Below are positions 1 to 11,818 of a stretch of DNA of 64,000 nt, piece after piece. The notes below the pieces were generated by a model. The model did no database searches. It was not told the origin of the DNA and was given only the letters and a program-made list of their open reading frames with translations. A program made the translations under genes and the position numbers. The DNA comes from Neorhizobium sp. SOG26 (GTDB taxonomy: Bacteria; Pseudomonadota; Alphaproteobacteria; Rhizobiales; Rhizobiaceae). The stretch lies in contig NZ_CP025512.1 in assembly GCF_003491345.1 (NCBI RefSeq), positions 496,001-560,000 of the forward strand, read 5' to 3'. Each line of letters starts with the position of its first letter. Within the stretch, counting starts at the first letter, position 1.

Positions 1-1
1 C

Positions 2-376
<375 letters not shown>

Positions 377-513
377 AACGAACCATCTCGGTAGTTACAT
401 ACGTCGAATCACCCATTTGGGGGATGCAAAAAACACGCTAAAGGTGTTTTGTTATGAACATTCGATGACGAGTCGAGAGCGGGCCCTCCAGCCGCTCCAG
501 AAATTCCTACCCC

Positions 514-590
514 CCGTTCGGGTTTCCTGTCCCGAACGGAAAGCTTTGCGGGGCCGCCTGTGATCCGGCCCCGCAAAGCTTTATTTTCCG
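514..590 (+). terminator. Two adjacent hairpins after smc; the second looks like an intrinsic terminator
   Basis: The 332-base gap between smc and ppdK contains two back-to-back inverted repeats. The first pairs 514-522 (CCGTTCGGG) with 531-539 over an 8-base loop. The second is a perfect 16-bp stem, 540-555 with 567-582, GC-rich in the middle, with an 11-base loop and a short T-rich tail. The second could end smc transcription. The pair could also be a mobile intergenic palindromic element. The rest of the gap shows nothing else that I can name. Confidence 0.55.
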
Positions 591-708
591 CCACGCTCCC
601 ACGCATCCATTATTGTTGCGGCGCAACATAATCCTGCCGCCATCCGTTCCCAAACCGCCTCAAACGCGCTAACAAGTTGAAACTGACTGCGTTTGGGTGG
701 AGAGCAGC

Positions 709-3406
<2,698 letters not shown>

Positions 3407-3426
<20 letters not shown>

Positions 3427-3682
3427 CGCGGCGCTCGACCACCAGGGGCGGCCACATCATGGAATCCAGGCGGGCATGCACAGCGCGCGCCTCCGCCCGT
3501 CGGTCAAGCTCGAGTTCCAGCAGGCAGCGCGCCATGGCCTCCGATCCGCGACGGAAACCGTATCCGGCGCAGGTGTTCTCGTCTGCGGCACGTCGTTCCT
3601 GCGCAGACATGGTCTGGCAGGCCGAGAGCAGGGCCGCCATCAAGGCGACCGAGGCGATGGGCAGGAGGCGGTGGAAGGTCAT
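3407..3682 (-). CDS. Small predicted outer-membrane lipoprotein
   Basis: The 91-residue product begins with a signal peptide ending in the lipobox LSAC, so Cys becomes the lipidated N-terminus. The mature part is short, rich in Arg and Glu, with a helical middle (RCLLELELDRRAEAR) and a Pro-Pro-Leu-Val tail. I recognise no named domain. The start at 3682 follows an AGGGAAG-like site; the in-frame extension to 3733 would put 17 polar residues before the signal peptide and is unlikely. It runs convergent to ppdK and divergent from the DUF1499 gene 102 bases away. Confidence 0.75.
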
Positions 3683-3784
3683 GATCTTCCCTTTCTGCTG
3701 ATCTGGGCAATCCGTGATTCCATTCCCGATCAAGCTGTTCTACAAAAGGAGCACGAGTTTGCCACGGAGCATTGCCGTCATCCG

Positions 3785-4678
3785 ATGACCGTCCGTTTTG
3801 TCCGGCCTGTTTCCCAATCGGCTTATGTCGCCCGTCGGCTGGGCTACTCCGCGCTGATCCTCTTCCTGCTGGCAACGGTGGCACATCGTTTCGGCCCGCT
3901 CACGACGCCCGATTTCATCGTGCTGGTTCTGCTCGCCGCCGGCATCGGGGCGGTTTCCGTACCGCTTGCCATCATCGGCCTGGCACGGCTCTGGCAGGTG
4001 GGCGCCGAGGGCGGCGTGGCAGCCACAAAGGGCCTTCTTGCGGCCTGTATTCCGCTCGCTCTCGTGGCGACCGGTACCTTCTATTACCATACCTTGCCGC
4101 GCATCTACGACGTTTCCACCGACCTTGCCGATCCGCCGCCATGGATTGCCGAACCGCAGGCGAACCAGCAATGGCTGCCGCGGCCGCTTGGCGTGACCCC
4201 GGTGGAACGGCGCCTCCAGTTTGCTGCCTATCCTGGCCTCACCGGCCGGCGTTATGAAGGCGCGATCGACCGCGTCTACCAAGGCGTTACCCGCGCTGCG
4301 ACGTCGGCGCAGATCGGCATCACCCACAAGGAAGGCGTCGAGCTCGTCGAACCGGATATTTCCGAACGTCCAGCGCGTGAGGATGAACAGGCGCCGGTGC
4401 CGGATGTTGCGCCCATTCCGCTGCCGCGGCCGGAGCTTTCGCTCGCTCCTGTCTTCGGCACGTCAGGCGATGTGCTCCTGCAGGGGGAAGCGCGCACGCT
4501 GGTGCTGGGACTGCGCTTCGACGTCGTCATTCGCCTGCGCGAAGACGATGACACGACCTCGGTCGATATGCGCGTCGCCTCACGTTACGGGCCACATGAC
4601 CTTGGCCTGTCGGAATCGATTGCCGAAGATTTCCTCGACCGGCTGGATGCCGAACTGCTCGGCATCGCCGGCGGCTGA
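3785..4678 (+). CDS. DUF1499 family membrane protein
   Basis: The 297-residue product has three N-terminal hydrophobic segments (about residues 20-40, 45-65 and 80-100) followed by a soluble domain that starts near PRIYDVSTDLADPPPW and has the YPGLTGRRYEGAID and RYGPHDLGLS elements typical of DUF1499. The function of the family is not established. The ATG at 3785 is the natural start because it gives a short charged N-terminus before the first membrane helix; the same frame is open much further upstream through ppdK, but that part is a shadow. Confidence 0.8.
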   Translation: MTVRFVRPVSQSAYVARRLGYSALILFLLATVAHRFGPLTTPDFIVLVLLAAGIGAVSVPLAIIGLARLWQVGAEGGVAATKGLLAACIPLALVATGTFYYHTLPRIYDVSTDLADPPPWIAEPQANQQWLPRPLGVTPVERRLQFAAYPGLTGRRYEGAIDRVYQGVTRAATSAQIGITHKEGVELVEPDISERPAREDEQAPVPDVAPIPLPRPELSLAPVFGTSGDVLLQGEARTLVLGLRFDVVIRLREDDDTTSVDMRVASRYGPHDLGLSESIAEDFLDRLDAELLGIAGG

Positions 4679-4683
4679 ACCCC

Positions 4684-5595
4684 TCAGGCGATCCAGTATT
4701 CGCCGGTGAGCGAGGGCGCGCCGTTCGTGGCGACAATGCCCTTGCCAACCAGATCCTCCAGATGCGCCAGCACGGAGAGCGCGGCTGCGCCATGCAGCCG
4801 CGGATCCGTCGTGGCATAGATCACCTTGACCATGTCCGGGATCTTCCGGTCGCCTGCCTTGACCCGCTCCAGCACCGCGCGTTCGCGCATCCGCCGATGC
4901 GTCCTCAAGCCGCGCATGAAGGAGGCGGGCTCGCGCACCGGTCCGCCATGGCCCGGGAAGAAGATCCGGTCATCACGCAACAGCAGTTTGTCAAGTGAGG
5001 CCATGAAGTCGGCCATGGAGCCATCGGGCGGCGCGACGATCGTGGTCGCCCAGGCCATGACATGATCGGCGGAGAAAAGCACGCCAGTGCCTTCCAGCGC
5101 AAAGGCGCTGTGATTGGCGGTATGGCCCGGCGTATGCACCGCCGTCAGCGCCCAGCCGTCACCTTCCACGGTTTCGCCGTCGGCGAGCGCGAGGTCAGGC
5201 GTGAATTCGGAATCCGAACTCTCCGCAAACGGGTTTGTCTCACCCTCGTGAAGCGGCCGCGAAGCCCGGTGAGGACCTTCTGCCACCGTGATTGCTCCGG
5301 TTGCGTCCTGCAAACGCCTGGCAAGCGGCGAATGGTCCCTATGGGTGTGGCTGACGAAGATATGGCTGACCGTCCGCCCTTCGAGTACCCGCATCAGCGC
5401 CTGGAAATGCGCTTCATCTTCAGGCCCCGGATCAATCACCGCAACGGTCGACTTGCCGACGATATAGCTATTGGTGCCATGGAAGGTGAACGGGGAGGGG
5501 TTGTTGACGGTGAGCCGCTCCACCCCCTGCGCGACCGGCACGGGCACGCCATGTGAGGGAGAAAACTGCAGGTCAAAATCAATGTCGTCTGCCAT
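4684..5595 (-). CDS. MBL-fold metallo-hydrolase
   Basis: The 303-residue protein has the metallo-beta-lactamase zinc motif HTHRDH at residues 83-88, an upstream IDPGPED strand, HTPGHTANH further on and a late FPGHGGPV. The C-terminal approximately 80 residues fit the winged-helix tail found in LACTB2-like hydrolases and related RNases. The substrate cannot be told from sequence; it may be a hydrolase of thioesters, glutathione conjugates or RNA. It is convergent with the DUF1499 gene, five bases apart, and apparently transcribed alone. Confidence 0.85.
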   Translation of the reverse strand: MADDIDFDLQFSPSHGVPVPVAQGVERLTVNNPSPFTFHGTNSYIVGKSTVAVIDPGPEDEAHFQALMRVLEGRTVSHIFVSHTHRDHSPLARRLQDATGAITVAEGPHRASRPLHEGETNPFAESSDSEFTPDLALADGETVEGDGWALTAVHTPGHTANHSAFALEGTGVLFSADHVMAWATTIVAPPDGSMADFMASLDKLLLRDDRIFFPGHGGPVREPASFMRGLRTHRRMRERAVLERVKAGDRKIPDMVKVIYATTDPRLHGAAALSVLAHLEDLVGKGIVATNGAPSLTGEYWIA

Positions 5596-5721
5596 GGGCT
5601 CTTTCGTCTTCAGGTGCAGTGCCTCTTAGCACTGCTGATGCGGCCATGCCTACCCGAAGCTGCCCGAGTGATGGAGCGCTGGCGAGGTAATGGGAAAAGT
5701 GCCGGGCGATGAACTTAACCG

Positions 5722-5750
5722 TTGAGAGGATGAAAAAGCTTTGCTAGAGC
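5722..5750 (+). promoter_or_regulatory. Candidate promoter of the tRNA-Gln gene
   Basis: TTGAGA at 5722-5727 and TAGAGC at 5745-5750 are separated by 17 bases and lie about 50 bases upstream of the tRNA 5' end, in the expected orientation. The match is fair rather than perfect. Confidence 0.4.
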
Positions 5751-5800
5751 AGGCCACACTTGCGAGGGCGGACCGTTGCTACGGGCGCCCAAATGCATAT

Positions 5801-5875
5801 TGGGGCGTCGCCAAGCGGTAAGGCACCGGTTTTTGGTACCGGCATTCCCAGGTTCGAATCCTGGCGCCCCAGCCA
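5801..5875 (+). tRNA. tRNA-Gln (anticodon TTG)
   Basis: The sequence folds into a full cloverleaf: acceptor stem TGGGGCG/CGCCCCA, a D arm with GCCAAGCGGTAAGGC, anticodon stem CCGGT/ACCGG with loop TTTTGGT giving anticodon TTG, and the T arm CCAGGTTCGAATCCTGG. Discriminator G and an encoded CCA complete it. Its 3' end faces the surface-polysaccharide region that follows. Confidence 0.95.
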
Positions 5876-6335
5876 TTTTATTCATTGCTGCAGGTGATGA
5901 GTTATGGAACTGGGCCAAATGCGGCGCTTTGTCTGAGCCGGGAGCGCACTGATCTCCTTACTCGCGGACTGCAGTTCTAGGGGCCTCGAACGCGCCGATA
6001 CGTCGTATCGACTTTTATCTTATTTGTACCTGCGGCGCCACCTAAAGCGCCGGGGTGGCGCATGAAGGCGGCCATCGGCACTAGCTTTTCCGTTACCATC
6101 AGCTCCACTGACAGAGAGTTCGCCAGCAACTAGGCTGGGTTGATCGGCGGGTTAAACACTTGAAATGATCACTTGCTGCGTACGTGCTTAGATCCAGTGG
6201 ATTCAGTTTTAGATGTCGAGAGAACAGAGATCCAGTGGTCGTCTCGGAGCGTATCATCAACATGCACTTGATTTCCGGATGTCACGGTGCTCAAGAGAAG
6301 ATGACTTCATTGTATCAGGTAACGGGACTGGTGGC
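5876..6335. other. 460-base non-coding interval with two inverted repeats
   Basis: No convincing gene is present between tRNA-Gln and the methyltransferase gene. It holds a perfect 15-base palindrome at 5996-6010 (CGATACG, one base, CGTATCG), directly followed by an A/T-rich stretch that could be a promoter, and an 8-bp stem GCGCCACC/GGTGGCGC at 6035-6042 and 6054-6061. These may be regulatory sites for the first gene of the region. I find no second copy of the tRNA-Gln 3' end here. Confidence 0.5.
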
Positions 6336-7940
6336 ATGACGGGTGATACTGCAGTTGATGATTTTATTCGGGATGAAGCAGCTGCGGCGCGCGCCTTCCC
6401 CTTTGGGCGCTTGGCCTACATGCACCCAAACTATCTCGCCCCATCTGCCTGGACGGAGCATGTTCCATTCGCCTTCTGGTTGATTGAAGCTGTTAAGCCA
6501 AAGATGTTCGTGGAGCTGGGGACCCATTTTGGAGTGTCCTATTTTGCATTCTGCCAAGCCATCGAGAAACTCGACTTGGGTGCACAAGCGGTTGCGATAG
6601 ATTCTTGGAAGGGGGACGAACATGCTGGAGAATACGGCCCCGAAGTCTTCGACTCAGTTCAGAGACACAACTCCCAATGCTATTCCCATTTCTCGACATT
6701 ACTAAAAAGCAGCTTTGAAGAATCTCTCGCATATTTCGTGGATGGCAGTATAGATTTGTTGCACATTGATGGCATGCACACTTACGAGTCGGTTCGAAGC
6801 GATTTCGAGAGTTGGTTGCCGAAGATGTCCCAACGCGGCGTTGTCATCTTTCACGATACATGCGTGAGAGAGCGCAGCTTTGGTGTCTTCCGGCTTTTTG
6901 ATGAGCTGAAGCAAGTATATCCATCATTTGAGTTTCACCATGGGCATGGCTTAGGAGTAGTGGGCGTCGGTCCGGAGCAAACATGGCAAATGGGCAGATT
7001 GTTTGAGGCAGGGGAAAAGAATCATGAGCGGCGAGAGCTTCTTGCATTTTTTTCTGCCTTAGGCCGTGGTGTCCGCAGCATGTACAGAGCAGATGTGCAC
7101 GAAACCGCCAAGCGTCAACTGGCGAGGGAGGGAGACAAACATCGCCTTGCAGCGGAGGCCGCAGAGCAGAAAGTCGTGATCATTGGCGACGATCTGCAAA
7201 AGGCGCGGACAGAATTGGATCAAACGAAAGCGAATTGGGATCGAGCATCAGCTAAGGTAGAGCAACTTAGTGGCGATGTCGCGGACCTCCGGGAGGTTGT
7301 TCGAGATCTGCGCGAGAAGTTGGACCAAGCTACGCTTGCGTTAACGCAACAGAGCACCGACGCAGAGCGCGCGGTTGCCGAACTTGCGACTGCAACCAAA
7401 TTACTTGCTGAGGAAAAAGAACTGGCCGCACGCAATGAGGCCGCGTTGACCGAGCGTTTCCAAGAGATTGCGTCCCTGACACAACTTCTGCAAGAAGAGG
7501 AAAAACGAGCTGCCCAGTTTCGCGAGCAGGTTAGGCTGCGCGATAGTAAAATTAAGGACTTGACTGGCCAGTTAGAGGCGGCTGGTGGCCCGAGGGATAT
7601 GTTTGGGCGCCAAGCAGGTGAAGCACTTCCAGGTTGTGGAACGGTCGCTGGCCTTGAACTGGGTCGCGCCATCAAGCATGTCGTCCGACTGTCTTGGTTT
7701 TGGCGCTTCATCCCATCGCGCTTGCGCATAAAGCGACAGATCACGTTACTAAAGGAGACGGGACTGTTTGACAGCAACTGGTATCTGGAAACCTACAAGG
7801 ATGTCGCGAGAGCAGGTATTGATCCCGCGATGCATTATATTCTTCATGGAGCAAATGAAGGACGGGAGCCAAATCCGGTACTTCAACGGTCACGGGGCGG
7901 CCTCACTCCAGCTGTGTCCAAGGATGTCGAAGTGACATGA
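6336..7940 (+). CDS. Class I SAM-dependent methyltransferase with coiled coil and C-terminal glycan-associated module
   Basis: Three parts are visible in the 534-residue product. Residues about 1-210 form a class I methyltransferase: the SAM loop VELGTHFGVS (about 59-68) and DLLHIDGMHTYESV resemble the Methyltransf_24 group. A long Glu/Lys/Ala/Gln heptad-like segment (about 255-415) is a predicted coiled coil. The C-terminus has SNWYLETYKDVARAGIDP then HYILHGANEGREPNP, a short module common in glycosyltransferases of polysaccharide clusters. It probably methylates a sugar or acts as a chain-length or terminator protein, by analogy with coiled-coil methyltransferases such as WbdD; that is inference. 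The ATG at 6336 is preferred on composition; the frame is open from 6213. Its 3' end overlaps the convergent GT2 gene by 38 bases. Confidence 0.75.
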   Translation: MTGDTAVDDFIRDEAAAARAFPFGRLAYMHPNYLAPSAWTEHVPFAFWLIEAVKPKMFVELGTHFGVSYFAFCQAIEKLDLGAQAVAIDSWKGDEHAGEYGPEVFDSVQRHNSQCYSHFSTLLKSSFEESLAYFVDGSIDLLHIDGMHTYESVRSDFESWLPKMSQRGVVIFHDTCVRERSFGVFRLFDELKQVYPSFEFHHGHGLGVVGVGPEQTWQMGRLFEAGEKNHERRELLAFFSALGRGVRSMYRADVHETAKRQLAREGDKHRLAAEAAEQKVVIIGDDLQKARTELDQTKANWDRASAKVEQLSGDVADLREVVRDLREKLDQATLALTQQSTDAERAVAELATATKLLAEEKELAARNEAALTERFQEIASLTQLLQEEEKRAAQFREQVRLRDSKIKDLTGQLEAAGGPRDMFGRQAGEALPGCGTVAGLELGRAIKHVVRLSWFWRFIPSRLRIKRQITLLKETGLFDSNWYLETYKDVARAGIDPAMHYILHGANEGREPNPVLQRSRGGLTPAVSKDVEVT

Positions 7941-8658
7941 GGTTGTGTAGCTTCTGATAGTTGCGTGCGGATTCAGTCTGGAGCATTGACTCAGGATGCT
8001 GGCGATACTTTCCAAGTAATTCTGGAACGTATGCAACGTCGGCTTTGACTTCAACGAGTTTACACCAGAAGTCGTAGTCTTCCCACCCGCCGGGGATATG
8101 AGAGTAGCCTCCGACCTGATGCCACGTTTTCTTGCGGATGAGGGCCATCGCGTCAATATATGGGCCCTCGGATAGAAAGCGTTCGCTCCAGTAATCAGCA
8201 AAACCTATCGTATTTGTGCTTCCAAAAATAACTAGTTGACTGAATGCCGCTGCTGCGTTGCTAGATAGGATCGCTCTTCTAAGCTTCCTCAGGCACGAGG
8301 GAAGAATGGTGTTGTCCGCGTCCATCACGAAAACTAATTCACAACTGGCTGCGGCGAATGCCGTATTCCTAGCTTCGGCCAATCCTTTGTTATCGATGTG
8401 TTGCAGCAGAATCCCACTAGGAAATCTAGCCATGTTGCGCTTCATCCACGTGTCCGCCACTTCCAGCGAATTGTCGCGATTAGAGACATCGTCGACTACA
8501 ATGAGTTGAATTTGTTCGAAGTCCTGAGCTGCGACTGACTCAAGACACTCTTCGATAAACCGAGCGTAGTTGTATAAGCTTATGACTACGCTCACCCCTT
8601 CGTTGGGATCGATCGCACCCCACTGACTTACAATTTTCGGCTTAGCCTCGTCCAGCAT
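7903..8658 (-). CDS. Family 2 glycosyltransferase
   Basis: The 251-residue product is a GT-A glycosyltransferase: SVVISLYNYARFIEECLESV at the N-terminus, QLIVVDDVSNRDNS for the nucleotide site, VFMDADNTILP as the DxD-like metal site, and GGWEDYDFWCKL near the C-terminal acceptor side. It should transfer a nucleotide-activated sugar to a growing surface glycan at the cytoplasmic face. The start at 8658 is supported by GGAGG four bases upstream and overlaps the stop of the preceding gene by one base (TGATG), so the two are translationally coupled. An ATG at 8691 is a weaker alternative. Confidence 0.85.
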   Translation of the reverse strand: MLDEAKPKIVSQWGAIDPNEGVSVVISLYNYARFIEECLESVAAQDFEQIQLIVVDDVSNRDNSLEVADTWMKRNMARFPSGILLQHIDNKGLAEARNTAFAAASCELVFVMDADNTILPSCLRKLRRAILSSNAAAAFSQLVIFGSTNTIGFADYWSERFLSEGPYIDAMALIRKKTWHQVGGYSHIPGGWEDYDFWCKLVEVKADVAYVPELLGKYRQHPESMLQTESARNYQKLHNLMSLRHPWTQLE

Positions 8659-9953
8659 CAAGCCTCCGCGCACTGGGTTAGAAGCCTGCATATCTCGTTA
8701 GCTCCCTGCAAAATCTGCTCCTTGCAAGTTGCCGCCGATGAGGCTGCAGCTGCGACAGTGGAGGCTTTATGGCGGCCGTCAGGATCATTTAATACCCAGT
8801 CTAGAAGTGCCATAAGCCGGTGGGGCTCCTCCGTTAGGTAATGTACCCCTGCCTGACAGTATCTGTTGGGGAAGCACGGTTCCGAGAGTACTAGGCACCC
8901 ATTGGCCATGCCTTGGTAGACCAGCCTGTGCCACTCAAAATATGGAAATTCATCTCTGTGTATGTTCAACAGTACTTTTGAGTTCTGCGCGACGTATCGG
9001 GCGACCTCGACGAGATCCGGTACACCGGTGCTGCGAAGTATGGGTTCGCTTGCCTGCCGTTTTCTAAGGTATAGGAAGCCGTCGATCTCTGCCAGCTTTG
9101 AAGCGTGCCGCGCAAAGAATTGATCCCGGTACGGGCTAGTAGTACCAAAAAAGCATACGTCAACAGGTCTTTCGCTCCAAGACAGATTGTTAGCAGCATT
9201 ACTTGTCCACCATCTTTGACCAGAGAGTAGCGGATGCTGAGCTATAGAAGCGTTTGTTGGTTCACCTTTGCTCACGGCTGCGGGACAGATGCATGCCGCC
9301 GGCATCACAGCGCGAAAGGCGACTGAGATGGGGTCAGACAGGTCTATCACGCACTTCGACATCAGTACGATAGGAAGTGCTTTCCAAAACCACTGCGTCT
9401 GCACCTGCTCTGTACAGAACATGCAAGCAGAGGCTAGGACATCGTCTCGGACCCACGCTGGGCCGCGACCCAAAAAAAAGAACTCGTGAGGCGCGACGTA
9501 GATCGAATTCTTTGGCCGCGAATCGATGTCCGAATGTTCTGTACCCCGTATTACCGAATGGCCCGCGAGCTCTAGCTGAGTAGCAACAGCCTCGGCGATC
9601 TCGTTCATGAAAGCGTTGCCGAGGCTGCTTACGAAGATACCGACCGTCAACACGTCTTTATGCCGGATGGACGGCATTTCTTGTTCGATGAACTTCCCCT
9701 GCAGCTTACCAAGCGTTCGGGCGATCGACGTCTGGCTGACAACTTGTCTTTGCTCTGCCGCTCCGTGTTTGACGAAATGTACCTCCGGGGGTATTCCAAA
9801 CGTGTCGGGATTTTGTTTCAAGTAGTCGGAAGCAGAGAAAAACGGAAACCTTGAAAGCCTATCAATCGCAATTTCAGATCGAGCTAGCTTTGCGGCTCTC
9901 CGACCTGGCTTGAGCTGCTGAGTCTTCTTCTTGATGGCATTGATCCAGGTCAT
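8658..9953 (-). CDS. Putative GT-B glycosyltransferase with N-terminal short glycan-associated module
   Basis: The 431-residue protein opens with FFSASDYLKQNPDTFGIPP and HFVKHGAAEQRQV, the same short module found at the C-terminus of the methyltransferase at 6.3-7.9 kb. The remainder has no hydrophobic segments; the C-terminal part (VLLNIHRDEFPYFEWHRLVYQGMANGC then the ALLDW end) resembles the nucleotide-sugar half of CgeB/GT1-like GT-B enzymes, with a conserved Glu-His context before a small-residue GMANG turn. I infer a sugar transferase, but the donor and the exact GT family are uncertain. It is first in a two-gene unit with the GT2 gene. Confidence 0.6.
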   Translation of the reverse strand: MTWINAIKKKTQQLKPGRRAAKLARSEIAIDRLSRFPFFSASDYLKQNPDTFGIPPEVHFVKHGAAEQRQVVSQTSIARTLGKLQGKFIEQEMPSIRHKDVLTVGIFVSSLGNAFMNEIAEAVATQLELAGHSVIRGTEHSDIDSRPKNSIYVAPHEFFFLGRGPAWVRDDVLASACMFCTEQVQTQWFWKALPIVLMSKCVIDLSDPISVAFRAVMPAACICPAAVSKGEPTNASIAQHPLLSGQRWWTSNAANNLSWSERPVDVCFFGTTSPYRDQFFARHASKLAEIDGFLYLRKRQASEPILRSTGVPDLVEVARYVAQNSKVLLNIHRDEFPYFEWHRLVYQGMANGCLVLSEPCFPNRYCQAGVHYLTEEPHRLMALLDWVLNDPDGRHKASTVAAAASSAATCKEQILQGANEICRLLTQCAEA

Positions 9954-10031
9954 TCTATTCCTATGACACCGCGCTGGTACTTCGATGCGTATTGAACCCC
10001 GATGGCGGACGAAATTCGGCGCTATCGAAGA

Positions 10032-10904
10032 TCACTCCGATGCCTTCGCTATGCCGAGAAGGTAATGGCCATAGCTGCTCTTGCCGTATTTGTTAGCCAA
10101 TTTCGTCATCTGCTCCAGGTCTATGTACCCCTGTCGGAATGCTATTTCCTCTGGGCACGAAATCTTGAAGCCCTGCCGCCGTTCGAGCGTGGCAACGAAG
10201 TCGGAGGCTTCGAGCAGACTGTCAGGTGTTCCTGTATCGAGCCAGGCATAACCTCGGCCCATCTGTTCAACGTGAAGCTTTCCACGTTCAAGGTAGACAC
10301 GGTTGACATCTGTGATCTCAAGCTCGCCCCTGGCGGAGGGCTTGAGGTTAGCTGCTATGTCGACAACCTCGTTGTCGTAGAAGTAGAGCCCGGTTACAGC
10401 CCAATTGGATTTCGGCTTCACCGGCTTTTCTTCGATCGACAGAGCTTTCATTGAGGAGTCGAACTCGACCACGCCATACCGCTCCGGATCGGTGACGTGG
10501 TATGCAAAAACCGTTGCTCCCTCAGACCTTGCCATTGCGCTTACGAAGAGGTCGTTTATCCCGTGACCGTAGAAGATGTTGTCGCCGAGGATCAGGCACG
10601 AAGGGCTGTTTCCGACGAAGTCCGCGCCGATGATGTAGGCTTGGGCGAGACCGTCCGGGGAAGGCTGCACGGCATAAGACAGTGAGATCCCCCAGGCGGA
10701 CCCGTCGCCAAGTAGAGCCTGGAAACCAGGAAGGTCTCTTGGGGTAGATATGATCAGGATCTCACGAATACCAGCAAGCATCAGCGTCGACAGCGGATAA
10801 TAGATCATCGGCTTGTCGTAGACAGGAAGGAGTTGCTTGGAGGTAACAAGCGTCATCGGGTGCAGACGCGTTCCGCTGCCGCCGGCGAGGATAATGCCCT
10901 TCAT
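10032..10904 (-). CDS. rfbA: Glucose-1-phosphate thymidylyltransferase
   Basis: RfbA (RmlA) joins glucose-1-phosphate and dTTP to give dTDP-glucose, the first step to dTDP-L-rhamnose. The 290-residue product has the nucleotidyltransferase signature [14 protein letters not shown] at the N-terminus, [29 protein letters not shown] with the metal-binding Asp, and [20 protein letters not shown]. The length is normal for the family. It is last in the unit rfbC-rfbB-rfbD-rfbA and its ATG overlaps the stop of rfbD (ATGA). An upstream in-frame extension to 10970 would lie inside rfbD and is rejected. Confidence 0.96.
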   Translation of the reverse strand: MKGIILAGGSGTRLHPMTLVTSKQLLPVYDKPMIYYPLSTLMLAGIREILIISTPRDLPGFQALLGDGSAWGISLSYAVQPSPDGLAQAYIIGADFVGNSPSCLILGDNIFYGHGINDLFVSAMARSEGATVFAYHVTDPERYGVVEFDSSMKALSIEEKPVKPKSNWAVTGLYFYDNEVVDIAANLKPSARGELEITDVNRVYLERGKLHVEQMGRGYAWLDTGTPDSLLEASDFVATLERRQGFKISCPEEIAFRQGYIDLEQMTKLANKYGKSSYGHYLLGIAKASE

Positions 10905-11818
10905 TGTTGTCCATCCGTATGGTTGTGGTTGAGGAGCCGACCGATGACCTGAGCCGTCGAGTCCCGCCAATCCGGGAGCCTGACACCGTGGCGTGCGTTG
11001 AGGAGGGTGCAGTCGAGCCGTGAGTTGGCAGGTCGTTTCGCCGGTGTGGGATATTGCGCAGACGGTATGCCGGTGACGGCCGCGTGCGGACCACCGTGAG
11101 CTTTCGACAGTGCAAAGATTTCGAATGCGAAGTCTGCCCAGTTACACTCGCCGGTCCCGGTCATGTGGAAGATCCCGCGCAGATCAGGTGCGTTCGAGCT
11201 CAGAAGATTTTGCGCCACCTGAAGCACCGCATCGGCGATATCAAGCGCCGAGGTCGGATTGCCGATCTGGTCGTTCACAACGTTCAGGCTGTCGCGGCTT
11301 TCCGCCAGCTTCAACATGGTCTTCAGGAAGTTCTTTCCGAACGGACTGTAGACCCAGGCGGTGCGCAGGATCACATGGTTTGGATTGGCCGCTGTCACCG
11401 CGCGCTCGCCTGCGAGCTTGGAGCGCCCATAGGCGCCAATCGGCGCGACGGGATCGGTCTCGACATACGGCGCCAGCTTGCTCCCGTCGAACACATAGTC
11501 GGTCGAAAGGTGGATCATGGGAACACCGAGCGCTGCCGCCGTTTCTGCGATCTTGCCTGCCGCAACACCGTTGACGACCGTCGCCGCTTCCTCATCCGTT
11601 TCGGCCTGGTCAACCGCCGTATAGGCTGCAGCCGAGACAATGACATCCGGTTCTGCGGCACGCAAAACGGCGTCTATCGCATCGGGCCGTGACAGATCGA
11701 GTTCGGGCCGGCCGAGCGTGATGATCTCGAACAGACCATTTTGCCCTCGCTCCAGCAGCGACTGAACGACCTGGCCCTGCCGACCGGTCACCACCATACG
11801 CTTCCTGGTCGAAGTCAT
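10901..11818 (-). CDS. rfbD: dTDP-4-dehydrorhamnose reductase
   Basis: RfbD (RmlD) performs the final NAD(P)H-dependent reduction to dTDP-L-rhamnose. The 305-residue product has the Rossmann loop [12 protein letters not shown] near the N-terminus, [12 protein letters not shown], the STDYVFDG strand and the catalytic YGRSK (YxxxK), and the late [12 protein letters not shown] element typical of RmlD. It overlaps rfbB upstream and rfbA downstream by four bases each (ATGA), so the three are translationally coupled. Confidence 0.95.
   Translation of the reverse strand: MTSTRKRMVVTGRQGQVVQSLLERGQNGLFEIITLGRPELDLSRPDAIDAVLRAAEPDVIVSAAAYTAVDQAETDEEAATVVNGVAAGKIAETAAALGVPMIHLSTDYVFDGSKLAPYVETDPVAPIGAYGRSKLAGERAVTAANPNHVILRTAWVYSPFGKNFLKTMLKLAESRDSLNVVNDQIGNPTSALDIADAVLQVAQNLLSSNAPDLRGIFHMTGTGECNWADFAFEIFALSKAHGGPHAAVTGIPSAQYPTPAKRPANSRLDCTLLNARHGVRLPDWRDSTAQVIGRLLNHNHTDGQQ

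Noticed and set aside
5876..5960. Attachment-site duplication of the tRNA-Gln 3' end
   Set aside because: I looked for a second copy of the T-arm/acceptor sequence near 22.2-22.4 kb and within the region and found none.
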